64,000 nucleotides of DNA from Phycisphaerae bacterium (GTDB taxonomy: Bacteria > Planctomycetota > Phycisphaerae > Phycisphaerales > UBA1924): positions 1 through 64,000 of the forward strand of contig VGXM01000001.1 of assembly GCA_016873295.1 (NCBI GenBank). Reading direction: 5' to 3'. Position numbers and translations under genes: made by a program. Position 1 is the first letter of the stretch. Every line of letters starts with the position of its first letter. Shown here in pieces: positions 25,447 through 34,024 of this stretch. A model generated the notes under the pieces. That model was not told where the DNA came from. It saw only the letters and a list, made by a program, of their open reading frames with translations, and searched no databases.

Positions 25447-26181
25447 ATGACCATCAACCTTGCGCCCATGCCCGACGACCGCCGCGAACACGAAGCGCCC
25501 GCCAAGCCCGGCGGGGGCGGGGCGGCGTCGCTGCTGGCCGAGCTCCGCGGCGGCGAGACGGCCCGCCCCGAGCCCGGCGCGGCGCCCCGGAAGCCCTCGC
25601 GGGTCTCGGGGCAGACGCTCGTGCTCGTGCTCGTGCTGGGGGTGAGCGCCGCGTCGCTGTTCACGATGCGGCAGATGAGCAAGCGGTCCGGCATCCGGCT
25701 CGAGACCGTCGACGTGGCCTACGTCCCCGACGAGAACGCCCGCCGACGCGCCGTCGACCAGGCCCGCATCGTGCGGTTCCTGAGCGAGAGCGGGTCGCCC
25801 GTGCAGGTCCCGCGCGAGAGCCTGGACAAGAACCCGTTCTTCCTCGGGCTGGAGAGCACCTCGCTCCCGATCGGGGCGGACCCCGCGGAGGTCGAGGCCC
25901 ACCGCGCCGCCGAGCTGGCCCGGGAGCAGGCCGCCCAGCGCCAGGAGGAGATCCAGAATCACCTGGCGTCCTTCACGCTGCACAGCGTGCTGGGCGGGCG
26001 GAACCCCATCGCCCGCATCAACGACGTCACGGTCCGCCCCGGCGACACCCTCAACGACCTGTTCAAGGTCGTGTCCATCGAGGGACGGTCCGTCACGCTC
26101 GAGTGCGACGGCAAGTCGTACGCCCTCGACCTCGACGCCCGCAAGGGCGCGGCCCCGGGCACGTCGGCCCGCCCACGCTGA
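25447..26181 (+). CDS. PilP/GspC-like inner-membrane protein of the pilus operon
   Basis: 244 residues. A long cytoplasmic Pro/Gly-rich head (about 1-50), one transmembrane helix (QTLVLVLVLGVSAASLFTM, about 58-77), a helical periplasmic region, and a C-terminal small beta domain (LHSVLGGRNPIARINDVTVRPGDTLNDLFKVVSIEGRSVTLECDGKSYALDL) resembling the PilP/GspC homology domain that contacts the secretin. PilP itself is normally a lipoprotein, whereas this protein has a GspC-like transmembrane anchor; that is a difference from the textbook operon. Directly followed by the ATPase gene. Confidence 0.65.
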   Translation: MTINLAPMPDDRREHEAPAKPGGGGAASLLAELRGGETARPEPGAAPRKPSRVSGQTLVLVLVLGVSAASLFTMRQMSKRSGIRLETVDVAYVPDENARRRAVDQARIVRFLSESGSPVQVPRESLDKNPFFLGLESTSLPIGADPAEVEAHRAAELAREQAAQRQEEIQNHLASFTLHSVLGGRNPIARINDVTVRPGDTLNDLFKVVSIEGRSVTLECDGKSYALDLDARKGAAPGTSARPR

Positions 26182-26205
26182 CACGCGACGCCGCGGAGCA
26201 GACCG

Positions 26206-28221
26206 GTGCCCAAGTTCAACCTCGACGACATCCTCAACGAGCTCGGCGTGAACGAGGGCAAGGGCAAGCCCCCGCCCCAGCTCGCGAGCGCCGGCGACCC
26301 GCCGACCCCGAAGCGCCACCGGGTGGACGATGCCGAGGAGAGCTTCAGCCCCCTCCCGGCGATGCCCGGCCACCAGCGGCGCTTCGGGACCGAGCCGCCC
26401 TCGACCCCGTCGGACGACCCGGCGGTCAAGGTGAAGCCCGACGCGGCGGGCGGCACGCCCGCGGTCGGACCGGCCCTGGCCGACGTGTACACGCCCGCCG
26501 GGCCCGAGCCGGGCGGCGCGCGCGAACTGGGCGAGCTGCTCATGCACCGCGCGGTCGTGACGCCCGATCGCCTCCAGTCCGCCCGCCAGGTGATCAGGCA
26601 GAGCCCGGGGCGACGCCTCGAGGAGGTCCTGATCGAGCAGGGGGTGGACGAGGCCTCGGTGCTCGCCTGCATCGCGGAGATCGCGGGGATCCCCTTCGAG
26701 CGCATCGACCTCGCCAAGGGCCTGGACGGGGGGTTCGACGGCCGCCTGCTTCAGCGGCTCGGGGCCGACTTTTGCAAGCACCACTCGGTGCTCCCGCTTC
26801 GGACCGACGGGCGCCGGGTGGTGGTGGGGGCCGGCCGCGCCGACGACGCCTTCCTGGTGGACGAGATCCGGCAGCGCCTGGGCGTGCCCAGCGTGAAGCT
26901 GGTGCTGGTGCCGGCGGTCGACATCCGCGGCGCGATGGAGCTGATCGGCGCCGAGACGCAGGAGCCGACCAACCTGGGCGACCTGCTCGCCGAGGTGGCC
27001 GAGGGCGACGTCCAGCTCGAGAAGGACCGTCAGCAGCAGATCGACCTGGAGAAGGAGGCCGGCGAGGGCCCGGTCATCCGCTACGTGAACTACCTCATCC
27101 AGCAGGCGGTCAAGGAGGGCGCCAGCGACATCCACATCGAGCCCAGCGAGAAGAAGATCAAGATCCGCTTCCGCGTGGACGGCGAGCTCTACGAGAGCAT
27201 GAACCCGCCCGCGAGCATGGCGGCCGCCGTGATCTCTCGCATCAAGATCATGGCGAACCTCGACATCGCCGAGCGCCGCATCCCCCAGGACGGGCGCATC
27301 CGCTGCCAGGTCGCCGGGCGCAAGCTCGACCTGCGCGTCTCCACGCTCCCCACCGCGGTCTCCGAAAAGATCGTGATGCGCATCCTCGACACCCGCTCCA
27401 TCAACGTCGAACTCGATCAACTGGGGTTCGACGACGACACCCTGGCGGTGTGGAAGCGCCAGATCGACTCGCCCCACGGCATCATCCTGGTCACCGGCCC
27501 GACGGGCTCGGGCAAGACCACCACCCTCTACTCCTCCGTCCGCGTCCTCGACAAGAACGCGATGAACATCTCCACCGTCGAGGACCCGGTGGAATACCAC
27601 CTCGACGGCATCACCCAGACCCAGATCCACGAGAAGATCGGCATGACCTTCTCCGTGGCCCTGCGGGCCCTGCTCCGCCAGGACCCCGACGTCATCATGC
27701 TGGGCGAGATCCGCGACGGCGAGACCGCCCAGATCGCCGTCCAGGCCGCCCTCACCGGGCACCTGGTCCTCAGCACCCTGCACACCAACGACGCCCCCTC
27801 CTCGATCACGCGCCTGGTGAACATCGGGCTGGAGCCCTTCCTCGTCGGCGCCGCCGTCAACGCCGTCCTCGCCCAGCGCCTCATCCGCCGGTTGTGCAAG
27901 GAGTGCCGCACCATGGAGCGCCCCGGCGAGGAGATGGCCGAGTTCCTCACACTCCAGGGCCTCCCCGCCGAGACGGTGTGGGTCGCCAAGGGCTGCGACA
28001 AGTGCCGCAAGACCGGCTACTCGGGCCGCCTGGGCATCTACGAGCTCCTCACCGTCGACGACCAGCTCCGCGACGTCATCGCCCGAAACCCCAACGTCGC
28101 CGAGTTCCGCCGCATGTGCCTGGAACGCGGCATGGTCACCCTCCGCCAGGACGGCCTGCGCAAGGTCCAACGCGGCATGACCACCGTCCAGGAAGTCCTC
28201 CGCGTCACCGAGGCCCACTGA
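26206..28221 (+). CDS. pilB: Type IV pilus assembly / type II secretion ATPase PilB (GspE family)
   Basis: 671 residues, GTG start (PKFNLDDILNELGVNEGKG). An unusual Pro-rich N-terminal extension of about 100 residues precedes an MshEN/GspE N-terminal domain (ELGELLMHRAVVTPDRLQSARQ..., about 105-235). The motor domain has Walker A GPTGSGKTTTLYS (about 431-443), Asp box (ISTVEDPVEYHLDGITQTQI), Walker B (DPDVIMLGEIRDGETAQIA) and His box (HLVLSTLHTNDAPSSITRL). The tetracysteine Zn site CKEC...CDKC (about 564 and 598) is kept, as in extension ATPases and not in PilT retraction ATPases. It powers pilin or pseudopilin assembly from the cytoplasm. Confidence 0.93.
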   Translation: MPKFNLDDILNELGVNEGKGKPPPQLASAGDPPTPKRHRVDDAEESFSPLPAMPGHQRRFGTEPPSTPSDDPAVKVKPDAAGGTPAVGPALADVYTPAGPEPGGARELGELLMHRAVVTPDRLQSARQVIRQSPGRRLEEVLIEQGVDEASVLACIAEIAGIPFERIDLAKGLDGGFDGRLLQRLGADFCKHHSVLPLRTDGRRVVVGAGRADDAFLVDEIRQRLGVPSVKLVLVPAVDIRGAMELIGAETQEPTNLGDLLAEVAEGDVQLEKDRQQQIDLEKEAGEGPVIRYVNYLIQQAVKEGASDIHIEPSEKKIKIRFRVDGELYESMNPPASMAAAVISRIKIMANLDIAERRIPQDGRIRCQVAGRKLDLRVSTLPTAVSEKIVMRILDTRSINVELDQLGFDDDTLAVWKRQIDSPHGIILVTGPTGSGKTTTLYSSVRVLDKNAMNISTVEDPVEYHLDGITQTQIHEKIGMTFSVALRALLRQDPDVIMLGEIRDGETAQIAVQAALTGHLVLSTLHTNDAPSSITRLVNIGLEPFLVGAAVNAVLAQRLIRRLCKECRTMERPGEEMAEFLTLQGLPAETVWVAKGCDKCRKTGYSGRLGIYELLTVDDQLRDVIARNPNVAEFRRMCLERGMVTLRQDGLRKVQRGMTTVQEVLRVTEAH

Positions 28222-28276
28222 CCCCCTCCAAGGGAGGGCCGGCGAGCGGTTGGCGGCTGTCCTCGGCCTCGGTGTG

Positions 28277-28293
28277 ACAGGCGCCCCGCCTGT
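28277..28293. repeat. 17-nt GC hairpin repeat, second copy
   Basis: ACAGGCG-CCC-CGCCTGT, the reverse complement of the element at 4501-4517, lying in the 88-bp convergent spacer between pilB and the next minus-strand gene. Here it could act as a bidirectional terminator stem, although no T-tract follows. Confidence 0.5.
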
Positions 28294-28309
28294 CCGCCGA
28301 GCCCGAAAC

Positions 28310-28939
28310 TCACCCCAGCCAGTGCCGCGCGACGCCGGAGATAAGGGGCCAAAAGAAGAGGACGACCACGGCGACCCACGGCAGGACCGCCACCCAGCGC
28401 CAGCGCGAGAGCATGAGCCGCGCGTGCCAGCGTCCGAAGTAGACCCGCCGCAGCGCCAGCGGGTTCTCCAGCCCGCACTCGGGGCAGGGCCGATCCGCCG
28501 CGGCCTCGTAGCCGCAGCGGACGCAGACGGGGGCAGCACCAATCAGCGGGTCGTTGTGGGGCGCACGGCGGTGATTGGCGGCGTGCAATCGCCTGCGAAC
28601 AAGCCATGCGAGTGAAACGAGGTACCCCAGCCCGCCCCCCGCGTAGGGCATCGCCATCGCCCATGTGCTGTAGTCGATCGCCGGCTCGGTCACCGCCCCC
28701 GGACGAACCATGTTACTTACCGCGAACCAATACCCGCCAGTGAAGTGTGAGAGCAGCGCAAAGCCGATCCACAGAGGGAATGATCGCACGACCGTGGGCA
28801 GAATCAGCGGGCGAGCCGACGCCAGCCCACCCGGGAGCGGCGGAGTGCCGAATCGCGCGACCAGCAAAACCGCCGCGGACGCGCAGGCCACATGGATCGG
28901 GATCCCCACGACTTCAATACCTTCAAGGTCAAGGGCCAT
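28310..28939 (-). CDS. Membrane protein with zinc-ribbon motif, unknown function
   Basis: 209 residues from MALDLEGIEVVG (an ATG 15 nt upstream, MGVRS, is possible). Hydrophobic segments lie at about 13-28, 45-72, 90-112 and near the C-terminus (WVAVLPWVAVVVLFFWPLISG). Between them lies a rubredoxin-like zinc knuckle, CVRCGYEAAADRPCPECG (two CxxC), a common planctomycete signature in small membrane proteins. Function unknown. Last gene of a probable minus-strand set (gaps 32 and 50 nt). The final 66 residues are duplicated as a pseudogene at 30546-30743. Confidence 0.7.
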   Translation of the reverse strand: MALDLEGIEVVGIPIHVACASAAVLLVARFGTPPLPGGLASARPLILPTVVRSFPLWIGFALLSHFTGGYWFAVSNMVRPGAVTEPAIDYSTWAMAMPYAGGGLGYLVSLAWLVRRRLHAANHRRAPHNDPLIGAAPVCVRCGYEAAADRPCPECGLENPLALRRVYFGRWHARLMLSRWRWVAVLPWVAVVVLFFWPLISGVARHWLG

Positions 28940-28971
28940 GGAGCGGACCCCCATTCAGGGCGCGGCCAGGA

Positions 28972-29286
28972 TCATCGGAATGGATTGTGGAAGTGAATCT
29001 CATCAGGCCACGACCATCTCCATGTGCCGTCCGGCCTCACCCAACTCGTCCTGGATTGGCTCCGGTGCGGCCATGCGATCGCCGTGTGGTGCCCAAGCCA
29101 CCCAGACGTTGGGGCCAGGATGAGTGCGTTCACTCCAGCACCAACGCATCCCGCGGCCAGCATGGCGCCCAAGGCCGCGGCCCAGGCAAGGATTTCGCTG
29201 CGCTGCGCGCGCCGCCGGGGCCGCGCCAGCGGGGACCACGCCAACACCCTGCCCATCTTCGCGCCGGCAGACGTGATCCAGGCCAT
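28972..29286 (-). CDS. Small membrane protein of unknown function
   Basis: 104 residues from MAWITSAGAKMGRV, with GGAGCAGGAGC directly upstream as ribosome-binding site. A basic stretch (ARPRRRAQRSE) precedes one long transmembrane helix (ILAWAAALGAMLAAGCVGAGVNALIL, about 33-58). The polar end contains Trp/His clusters (TWRWSWPDEIHFHNPF). It fits between two minus-strand genes with 50-nt and 32-nt gaps, which supports a real gene. G+C at this locus is lower than in the neighbours and third-position bias is weak, so confidence is moderate. Confidence 0.5.
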   Translation of the reverse strand: MAWITSAGAKMGRVLAWSPLARPRRRAQRSEILAWAAALGAMLAAGCVGAGVNALILAPTSGWLGHHTAIAWPHRSQSRTSWVRPDGTWRWSWPDEIHFHNPFR

Positions 29287-29336
29287 GCTCCTGCTCCACG
29301 GATCGAGGTTCACGGGCGCGGCTCCCGCGGCCATGC

Positions 29337-30287
29337 TCACGGGCAGGCCGTCGGCGGCGGAGGCAGAGCGCAGCTCGGCGTCAGCGGACACAAGAGGAGC
29401 CCAGGGGGCGCGGGGCACGAGCCCGACTGAACGAGACCTCCACCGCAGTCCATGTCCCAGCAGATGCACGAGCCCAAGAGACAGCATTTCCTCGTTCGAA
29501 TGTAGAGTCGGCTGTACGAGCACACGGGCGGTATTCCCGCGGGCACCGCCACGACCGACACCCAAGGGCCCGTCGCCCAAGCAACCGGGTCGTAGCAGAA
29601 GAAGGACGAGCTCTCGGGAGCGCCGTTGGACGCCACAACCTCCTCGATCTGCACTATGAAGGACGGAAGGACCATCCCCAGGAGATCGTCGCTCGCGTTG
29701 AAGGTCTCGGTGCAGGCTGGGCTGGGATCCGCGGTGAATCCAGTCAGCTCCGTCGCCCCTTCCGACCCCAGGCTCACGAACCACTCCAGCAGCTCCGCCG
29801 GCATCGAGCCCGCGTAGGGCTGCAACGGGTCCGTCACCGCCAGGCCGTCGACCATCGGCACGAACCCCGCCTCCGGCTCCGCGCCCGTCGCGGCCAGCCC
29901 CGCCAGCTCGCTCACGTCAAACGCCGAGGGGTCGTCGAGGAGCATCCTCACCTTCTCCGCCGCCTCCGCGATCGAGGTTCCCGAATACCCCTCCATCGAG
30001 AACGCATCCCCCGGCAGGCGACGGAACCACACGATCGAGAACCCGTTGGGGGCCGGCGTCCCCCCCACCTGCTGGGCGAGGTAACCGACGAGCGTGTTCC
30101 CCGCCATCGCCGGGTGCAGGGCCCAGTTCTCGCTGATTTGGACCCTGAGGTTGGAGACCTGCGCCTGAGCGGGCCAGGCGACCGCCGCCAGCGCCGCCCA
30201 CGCCGCGATCACCCACGCCCACGCCCACACCCTCCACGCCTCACCGCCGAACGCCGAACGCCGAACGCCAATTGTACTGGTTCTCAT
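29337..30287 (-). CDS. Secreted protein with Cys-rich C-terminal tail, unknown function
   Basis: 316 residues. The ATG at 30287 follows GGGAGCCCATC. The signal peptide has an unusually long N-region (MRTSTIGVRRSAFGGEAWRV) before the hydrophobic core (WAWVIAAWAALAAVAWPAQA, cleavage near residue 42). The mature domain (VSNLRVQISENWALHPAMAGNTLVGYLAQQ...) is acidic and shows no known motif. The last 65 residues hold about ten Cys (KCCLLGSCICWDMDCGGG), suggesting several disulfides outside the cytoplasm. First gene of the small minus-strand set that includes the 104- and 209-residue membrane proteins. Confidence 0.7.
   Translation of the reverse strand: MRTSTIGVRRSAFGGEAWRVWAWAWVIAAWAALAAVAWPAQAQVSNLRVQISENWALHPAMAGNTLVGYLAQQVGGTPAPNGFSIVWFRRLPGDAFSMEGYSGTSIAEAAEKVRMLLDDPSAFDVSELAGLAATGAEPEAGFVPMVDGLAVTDPLQPYAGSMPAELLEWFVSLGSEGATELTGFTADPSPACTETFNASDDLLGMVLPSFIVQIEEVVASNGAPESSSFFCYDPVAWATGPWVSVVAVPAGIPPVCSYSRLYIRTRKCCLLGSCICWDMDCGGGLVQSGSCPAPPGLLLCPLTPSCALPPPPTACP
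30245..30269. repeat. Seven-base tandem repeat (CGCCGAA) inside the signal-peptide codons
   Basis: Three perfect CGCCGAA units plus CGCC on the plus strand. On the coding (minus) strand they specify residues about 7-14 of the 316-residue secreted protein. A gain or loss of one unit would shift the reading frame. Confidence 0.6.
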
Positions 30288-30545
30288 GATGGGCTCCCTA
30301 CTCGCGTGCTCGTTCCGCCGAGCCGTTTCCGGCGACGGCGCCAGTCTCCCACTCCGCCGCGGCGTTGTCAAGCCCGATCCGCGGGGCGCCGGGCGGGTTG
30401 TGGAAACACACATCCCCGTGTCTGGGCGTGTTCCCGATCGCCGACGCGACGCCGGGGCTTGGGCTCCGCGGCGGTGCAACGCACGGAATCGTGGGCGGCC
30501 CTGAACGCGCCGCCATCCCCGCCGCGCGCCCCGCAAACCGTCCCC

Positions 30546-30743
30546 TCACCCCAGCCAGTGCCGAGCCACCCCCGAGATCAGCGGCCAGAAGAAGAGCACG
30601 ACCACGGCGACCCAGGGCAGGACGGCCACCCAGCGCCAGCGCGAGAGCATGAGCCGCGCGTGCCAGCGTCCGAAGTAGACCCGCCGCAGCGCCAGCGGGT
30701 TCTCCAGCCCGCACTCGGGGCAGGGCCGATCCGCTGTGGCCTC
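30546..30743 (-). pseudogene. Truncated duplicate of the zinc-ribbon membrane protein gene
   Basis: This 198-bp segment is a close copy, in the same orientation, of 28310-28507, with the same stop codon. It encodes CPECGLENPLALRRVYFGRWHARLMLSRW... to the stop. The similarity ends abruptly at 30743 inside the zinc knuckle, and going upstream the frame meets TGA with no start codon. It is therefore a 3' gene fragment, not an expressed gene. The sequence 30288-30545 around it holds nothing else that I can support. Confidence 0.8.
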
Positions 30744-30845
30744 TCTTTGCGAACCGCGTCAGGTCCATGGCCCGCGACCGCACGGCGCGCGGACCGGAAC
30801 GGAGGGTGAGGGCAGCGCGCGTGCGACGACCCCGGCCGTGGGCGA

Positions 30846-31724
30846 TCAGGGCCGACGTTGATACACCACCCAGTACACCAGCCCCACGAACCCCGCGCCG
30901 CCCACGATGTTGCCGAGCGTCACCGGGACGAGGTTCCGCAGGGCGAAGTGCCGCCACGTCAGGTGCTCCAGCGACCCCGGCGCGACGACCGACAAGCGCC
31001 AGAACTCGTCGCCCGCGCCGCTCTTGATCAACAACCCGGCCGGGATGAAATACATGTTCGCGATGCTGTGCTCGAACCCCGTGGCGACGAACGCGGTGAT
31101 CGGGAAGATGATCGCCAGGATCCGGTCCGTGGTCGTGCGGCACGAGAGACACAGCCACACCGCCAGGCACACCAGCGCGTTGCAGTAGACGCCGCGCGTG
31201 AAGGCGACCATCCAGTCGAGCCGGCACTTCTCCTCCGCGATCACAAGGGCCGTCGTCCCGACGCCGCCGCCGGCGAGCATGTACTGCTCGGTCAGCAGCA
31301 TCACCCCGGCCGTCGCGACCGCGCCCATGAAGTTGCCGACGTACACGACGCCCCAGTTCCGCAGCAGCGGCCGCACGGAGAGCTTGCCGCTGACGAAGGC
31401 CATGATGAGCAGGTTGTTGCCCGTGAACAGCTCCGCCCCCGCGACGATGACGAGGATCAGGCCCAGACAGAACGACAGCCCGCCGATCAGACGCGAGACT
31501 CCCCAGGGCAACTCGCCCGCTCCGGTCATGACGGTCGTGAGGAAGATCGATCCCATCGCGATGAACGCGCCGGCAAGGACCGCGAGCATGAGCAGCGGCA
31601 CGAGCGGCATCGCCCCCTTGGCCGCGCCGATGTCCTCCGCCTTCGCGGCCATCTGCGGCGGCATCAGCGCGTCAAACCGCGCGGCGTCCGGCCCGGCCGC
31701 CGTGTTCGTAAGCAAACCAGTCAT
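30846..31724 (-). CDS. Formate/nitrite transporter family protein
   Basis: 292 residues from MTGLLTNTAAG, preceded by GAGGAGCGC. FNT channels are pentamers moving formate, nitrite or related small anions across the inner membrane. Six transmembrane segments are visible; conserved blocks are GAFIAMGSIFLTT, GLILVIVAGAELFTGNNLL (the FTGN signature), NWGVVYVGNFMGA, RGVYCNALVCLAVWLC and FPITAFVATGFEHSIANMYFIP (central His). Substrate specificity (FocA, NirC or HSC type) cannot be called; no pyruvate-formate lyase or nitrite reductase is adjacent. Monocistronic. Confidence 0.92.
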   Translation of the reverse strand: MTGLLTNTAAGPDAARFDALMPPQMAAKAEDIGAAKGAMPLVPLLMLAVLAGAFIAMGSIFLTTVMTGAGELPWGVSRLIGGLSFCLGLILVIVAGAELFTGNNLLIMAFVSGKLSVRPLLRNWGVVYVGNFMGAVATAGVMLLTEQYMLAGGGVGTTALVIAEEKCRLDWMVAFTRGVYCNALVCLAVWLCLSCRTTTDRILAIIFPITAFVATGFEHSIANMYFIPAGLLIKSGAGDEFWRLSVVAPGSLEHLTWRHFALRNLVPVTLGNIVGGAGFVGLVYWVVYQRRP

Positions 31725-32091
31725 GCGCTCCTCGGGTGTGGCGGCGCTCGTCCGCCGCCGATCCGCTTCACCGGCCTTCGCTGCATCATGCATCGCTTCA
31801 CCGCGATCGGCGCCGTCCCCACGGAATCCGGATGCCCCGTTCTTCTCTCCGCGCCACGACCGCCGTGGGCGCCGGACGCTGAGTATACCGGCACAACCAC
31901 CCCGCCTGATCGGTGACCCGCTCCGATCGCGACCGAGGCCTCCGCGCCGCACGCGTCCGCGCGGCGGCGTGGCGTGCTTCGCAGGTTGGGAAGGCATGCG
32001 CCACCCGCATGCCCTCCCCGGGCGGGGGCCATGCCACCCACGAACATCGGATCCGGGGCGGGCGCGTCGTCCGTACCCTCTGGGCGTGACC
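31725..32091. other. Divergent intergenic region between FNT transporter and beta-lactamase-fold gene
   Basis: 367 bp without a convincing gene. It contains a perfect 8-bp hairpin GGCATGCG-ccacc-CGCATGCC (31993-32013), which could be an operator or a leader structure of the downstream plus-strand gene. No clear -35/-10 pair is visible. Confidence 0.4.
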
Positions 32092-33900
32092 ATGCTTGTT
32101 GCCCCAGTTCTGCTCGGCTGCTGCCTGGCCCAGGCCGCGTGGGGGCAGGACCCGCCCGGGTGGGAGGACCGTCCGCTCCTGATCGCCGACGGCCCGGCGC
32201 TCCCGCCGCCGCCCCCGGAGGACGCGGCCTGGGTCGTGGCCTTCCGCGACGGGCGCGAGATGCACGAGTTCCTCGAACGGTCCGTCTCCTACGGGTTCTC
32301 GGGGGCGGTGCTGGCGTTGCGCGGTCAGGACATGCTGCTCCGCGCGGGGTACGGGCTGCGCGACCGGGCGGGCAGCGAGGCGATGCCCACGACGGCGCGG
32401 TTCGACGTCGGGTCGATCGCCAAGTCGTTCACCGCCGCCGCGGTGCTGCGCCTGGCCGAGCAGGGCAAGCTCGATCTGGATGCGCCGGTGCGGCGCGTGC
32501 TCGGCTACGTGCCCGAGCGGTACGACGGCGTGACCCCGAGGCTGCTGCTGCGTCACACCGCGGGCGTGTCCCCCGCGCCGGACTTCTCGGGGCTGGTCGA
32601 CTTCGTGGACGCCGAGCCGGTCGTGCTCGCCGCCATGGCCTCGGTCGAGCCCGACGCCGTCGGCGCCGCCTTTGCGTACGCCAACGCGGGCTACGGCGTG
32701 CTGGCGTCGATGGTGGAGCGGGCGGCGGGCAAGCCGTTCCACGAAGCGATGCGCGAACTGGTCATCGAACCCGCGGGCCTGCCGCACACCGGGCTGGTGG
32801 GCGAGGGGCTCGACCTGGGCCCGCTGGCGATCGGCTACGCGGACCGTCCCCGCCGGCGACCGTCGACCGAGGGCATCGTCGCGGACGCCAGCCCGTTCGA
32901 GTGGGGGCACCGGGGCGCGACGGGCGTGGTGACGACGGTGACCGACCTGTACCGCTGGGCCCGGGCCCTGCAGTCGCCCGCCGTGCTGGCTCCCTCCAGC
33001 CGCGACGCGATGTTCCAGACGGGCCCGGGCGACTACGCCCTGGGCTGGTTCGTGCGCTCGCGCCCGGCGCCGGACGTCGAGCGGCTGGTCCACGAGCACG
33101 AGGGCACGACGGTCGGCTTCCAGTCCTCGCTCTCGGTCTGGCCCGACGAGCCGGCGGTGTTGGCGATCCTCTCTAACACGAGCAACGGCTCGGGGCCGCT
33201 GATCAGGCCCAGGCTGGAGAAGATCATGTGGGGCGGGGTGGCGCGTCTGCCGCCCAAGGCCGCCGATCCGCCCGTCACCCCCGCGCGGCTCAGCGCACTC
33301 GAAGGACGCTTTGGCATCGGCGCGGGCACGATCGTGGTCCGGCACGACGACGACCTCGACCGCCTCACGGTCCACGCCGAGGGGCAGGACGCGGTCGACG
33401 CCCTCGTCCCGCTCGACCCCGAGTCGCGGAGCCGGGTCGATCGGTGGCACGCGATCGCGCTGGAGGTGCTGACGGCGTTCAAGGACCGCGATCCGATCCC
33501 CGCGCTGGCCCACGCCCACGAGCAGGTCCCGGAGCGGGCCGCGGAGAACTGGATCATGCGCTGGGCCACGGTGGAGGGCGGGGCCCAGCTCGATCGCGTG
33601 GAGGTCCTCGGCACGGCTCCGGGCGAACTGGGCCCGCTCACCTTCGCGCGCCTGGTCTACGCCGAGGGGCGCAGCCCGGAGGTCGTCCGGGTCCTGTGGG
33701 CCGACGGGCTGATCGCGGGGATGTCGAGGGCGCCGCTCCACGGCCCCGGCGCCCTCGCCTTGGTCGCGGAGTCCGACGAGTTCCTCGCCGGCTTCGAGCC
33801 CCGCACGTGGGACACCACCCGGTTCTTCTTCCCCCCCAACGCCCGCTCGCTGACGATCTCGGGCCCCGCGGGCGAGCACCGCGCCGAACGCGCCCCGTAA
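32092..33900 (+). CDS. Secreted serine beta-lactamase-fold hydrolase (class C / esterase EstB-like)
   Basis: 602 residues from ATG 32092 (a GTG 6 nt earlier is also possible). Signal peptide MLVAPVLLGCCLAQAAWGQ. Residues about 60-380 are a penicillin-binding-protein-like transpeptidase fold: SxxK in DVGSIAKSFTAAAVLRLAEQGKLDLDAPV, the YxN in YANAGYGVLASMVERA, and a C-terminal HEGTTVGFQS in place of KTG. Such enzymes are esterases, D-amino acid peptidases or beta-lactamase-like proteins; the class is not predictable. Residues 390-602 are an accessory region (RFGIGAGTIVVRHDDDLDRLTVHAEG), as seen in many planctomycete serine hydrolases. Monocistronic. Confidence 0.87.
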   Translation: MLVAPVLLGCCLAQAAWGQDPPGWEDRPLLIADGPALPPPPPEDAAWVVAFRDGREMHEFLERSVSYGFSGAVLALRGQDMLLRAGYGLRDRAGSEAMPTTARFDVGSIAKSFTAAAVLRLAEQGKLDLDAPVRRVLGYVPERYDGVTPRLLLRHTAGVSPAPDFSGLVDFVDAEPVVLAAMASVEPDAVGAAFAYANAGYGVLASMVERAAGKPFHEAMRELVIEPAGLPHTGLVGEGLDLGPLAIGYADRPRRRPSTEGIVADASPFEWGHRGATGVVTTVTDLYRWARALQSPAVLAPSSRDAMFQTGPGDYALGWFVRSRPAPDVERLVHEHEGTTVGFQSSLSVWPDEPAVLAILSNTSNGSGPLIRPRLEKIMWGGVARLPPKAADPPVTPARLSALEGRFGIGAGTIVVRHDDDLDRLTVHAEGQDAVDALVPLDPESRSRVDRWHAIALEVLTAFKDRDPIPALAHAHEQVPERAAENWIMRWATVEGGAQLDRVEVLGTAPGELGPLTFARLVYAEGRSPEVVRVLWADGLIAGMSRAPLHGPGALALVAESDEFLAGFEPRTWDTTRFFFPPNARSLTISGPAGEHRAERAP

Positions 33901-34024
33901 GCGAGGCGTGGCGTCCCCCCCACGCTCCCCCCACGCTCCCCCCACGCGCTCCTGTTCCCTCGCCCCCCGCTCCGCAGTATCCTCTTGGGACGTCCCCCGG
34001 GGTGGGGGCGAGGGAGAACCCGCC

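Noticed and set aside
31198-32091. N-terminal extension of the beta-lactamase-fold protein through the FNT gene region
   Set aside because: The open frame runs antisense to the transporter and then meets a signal peptide at 32092, which marks the true start.
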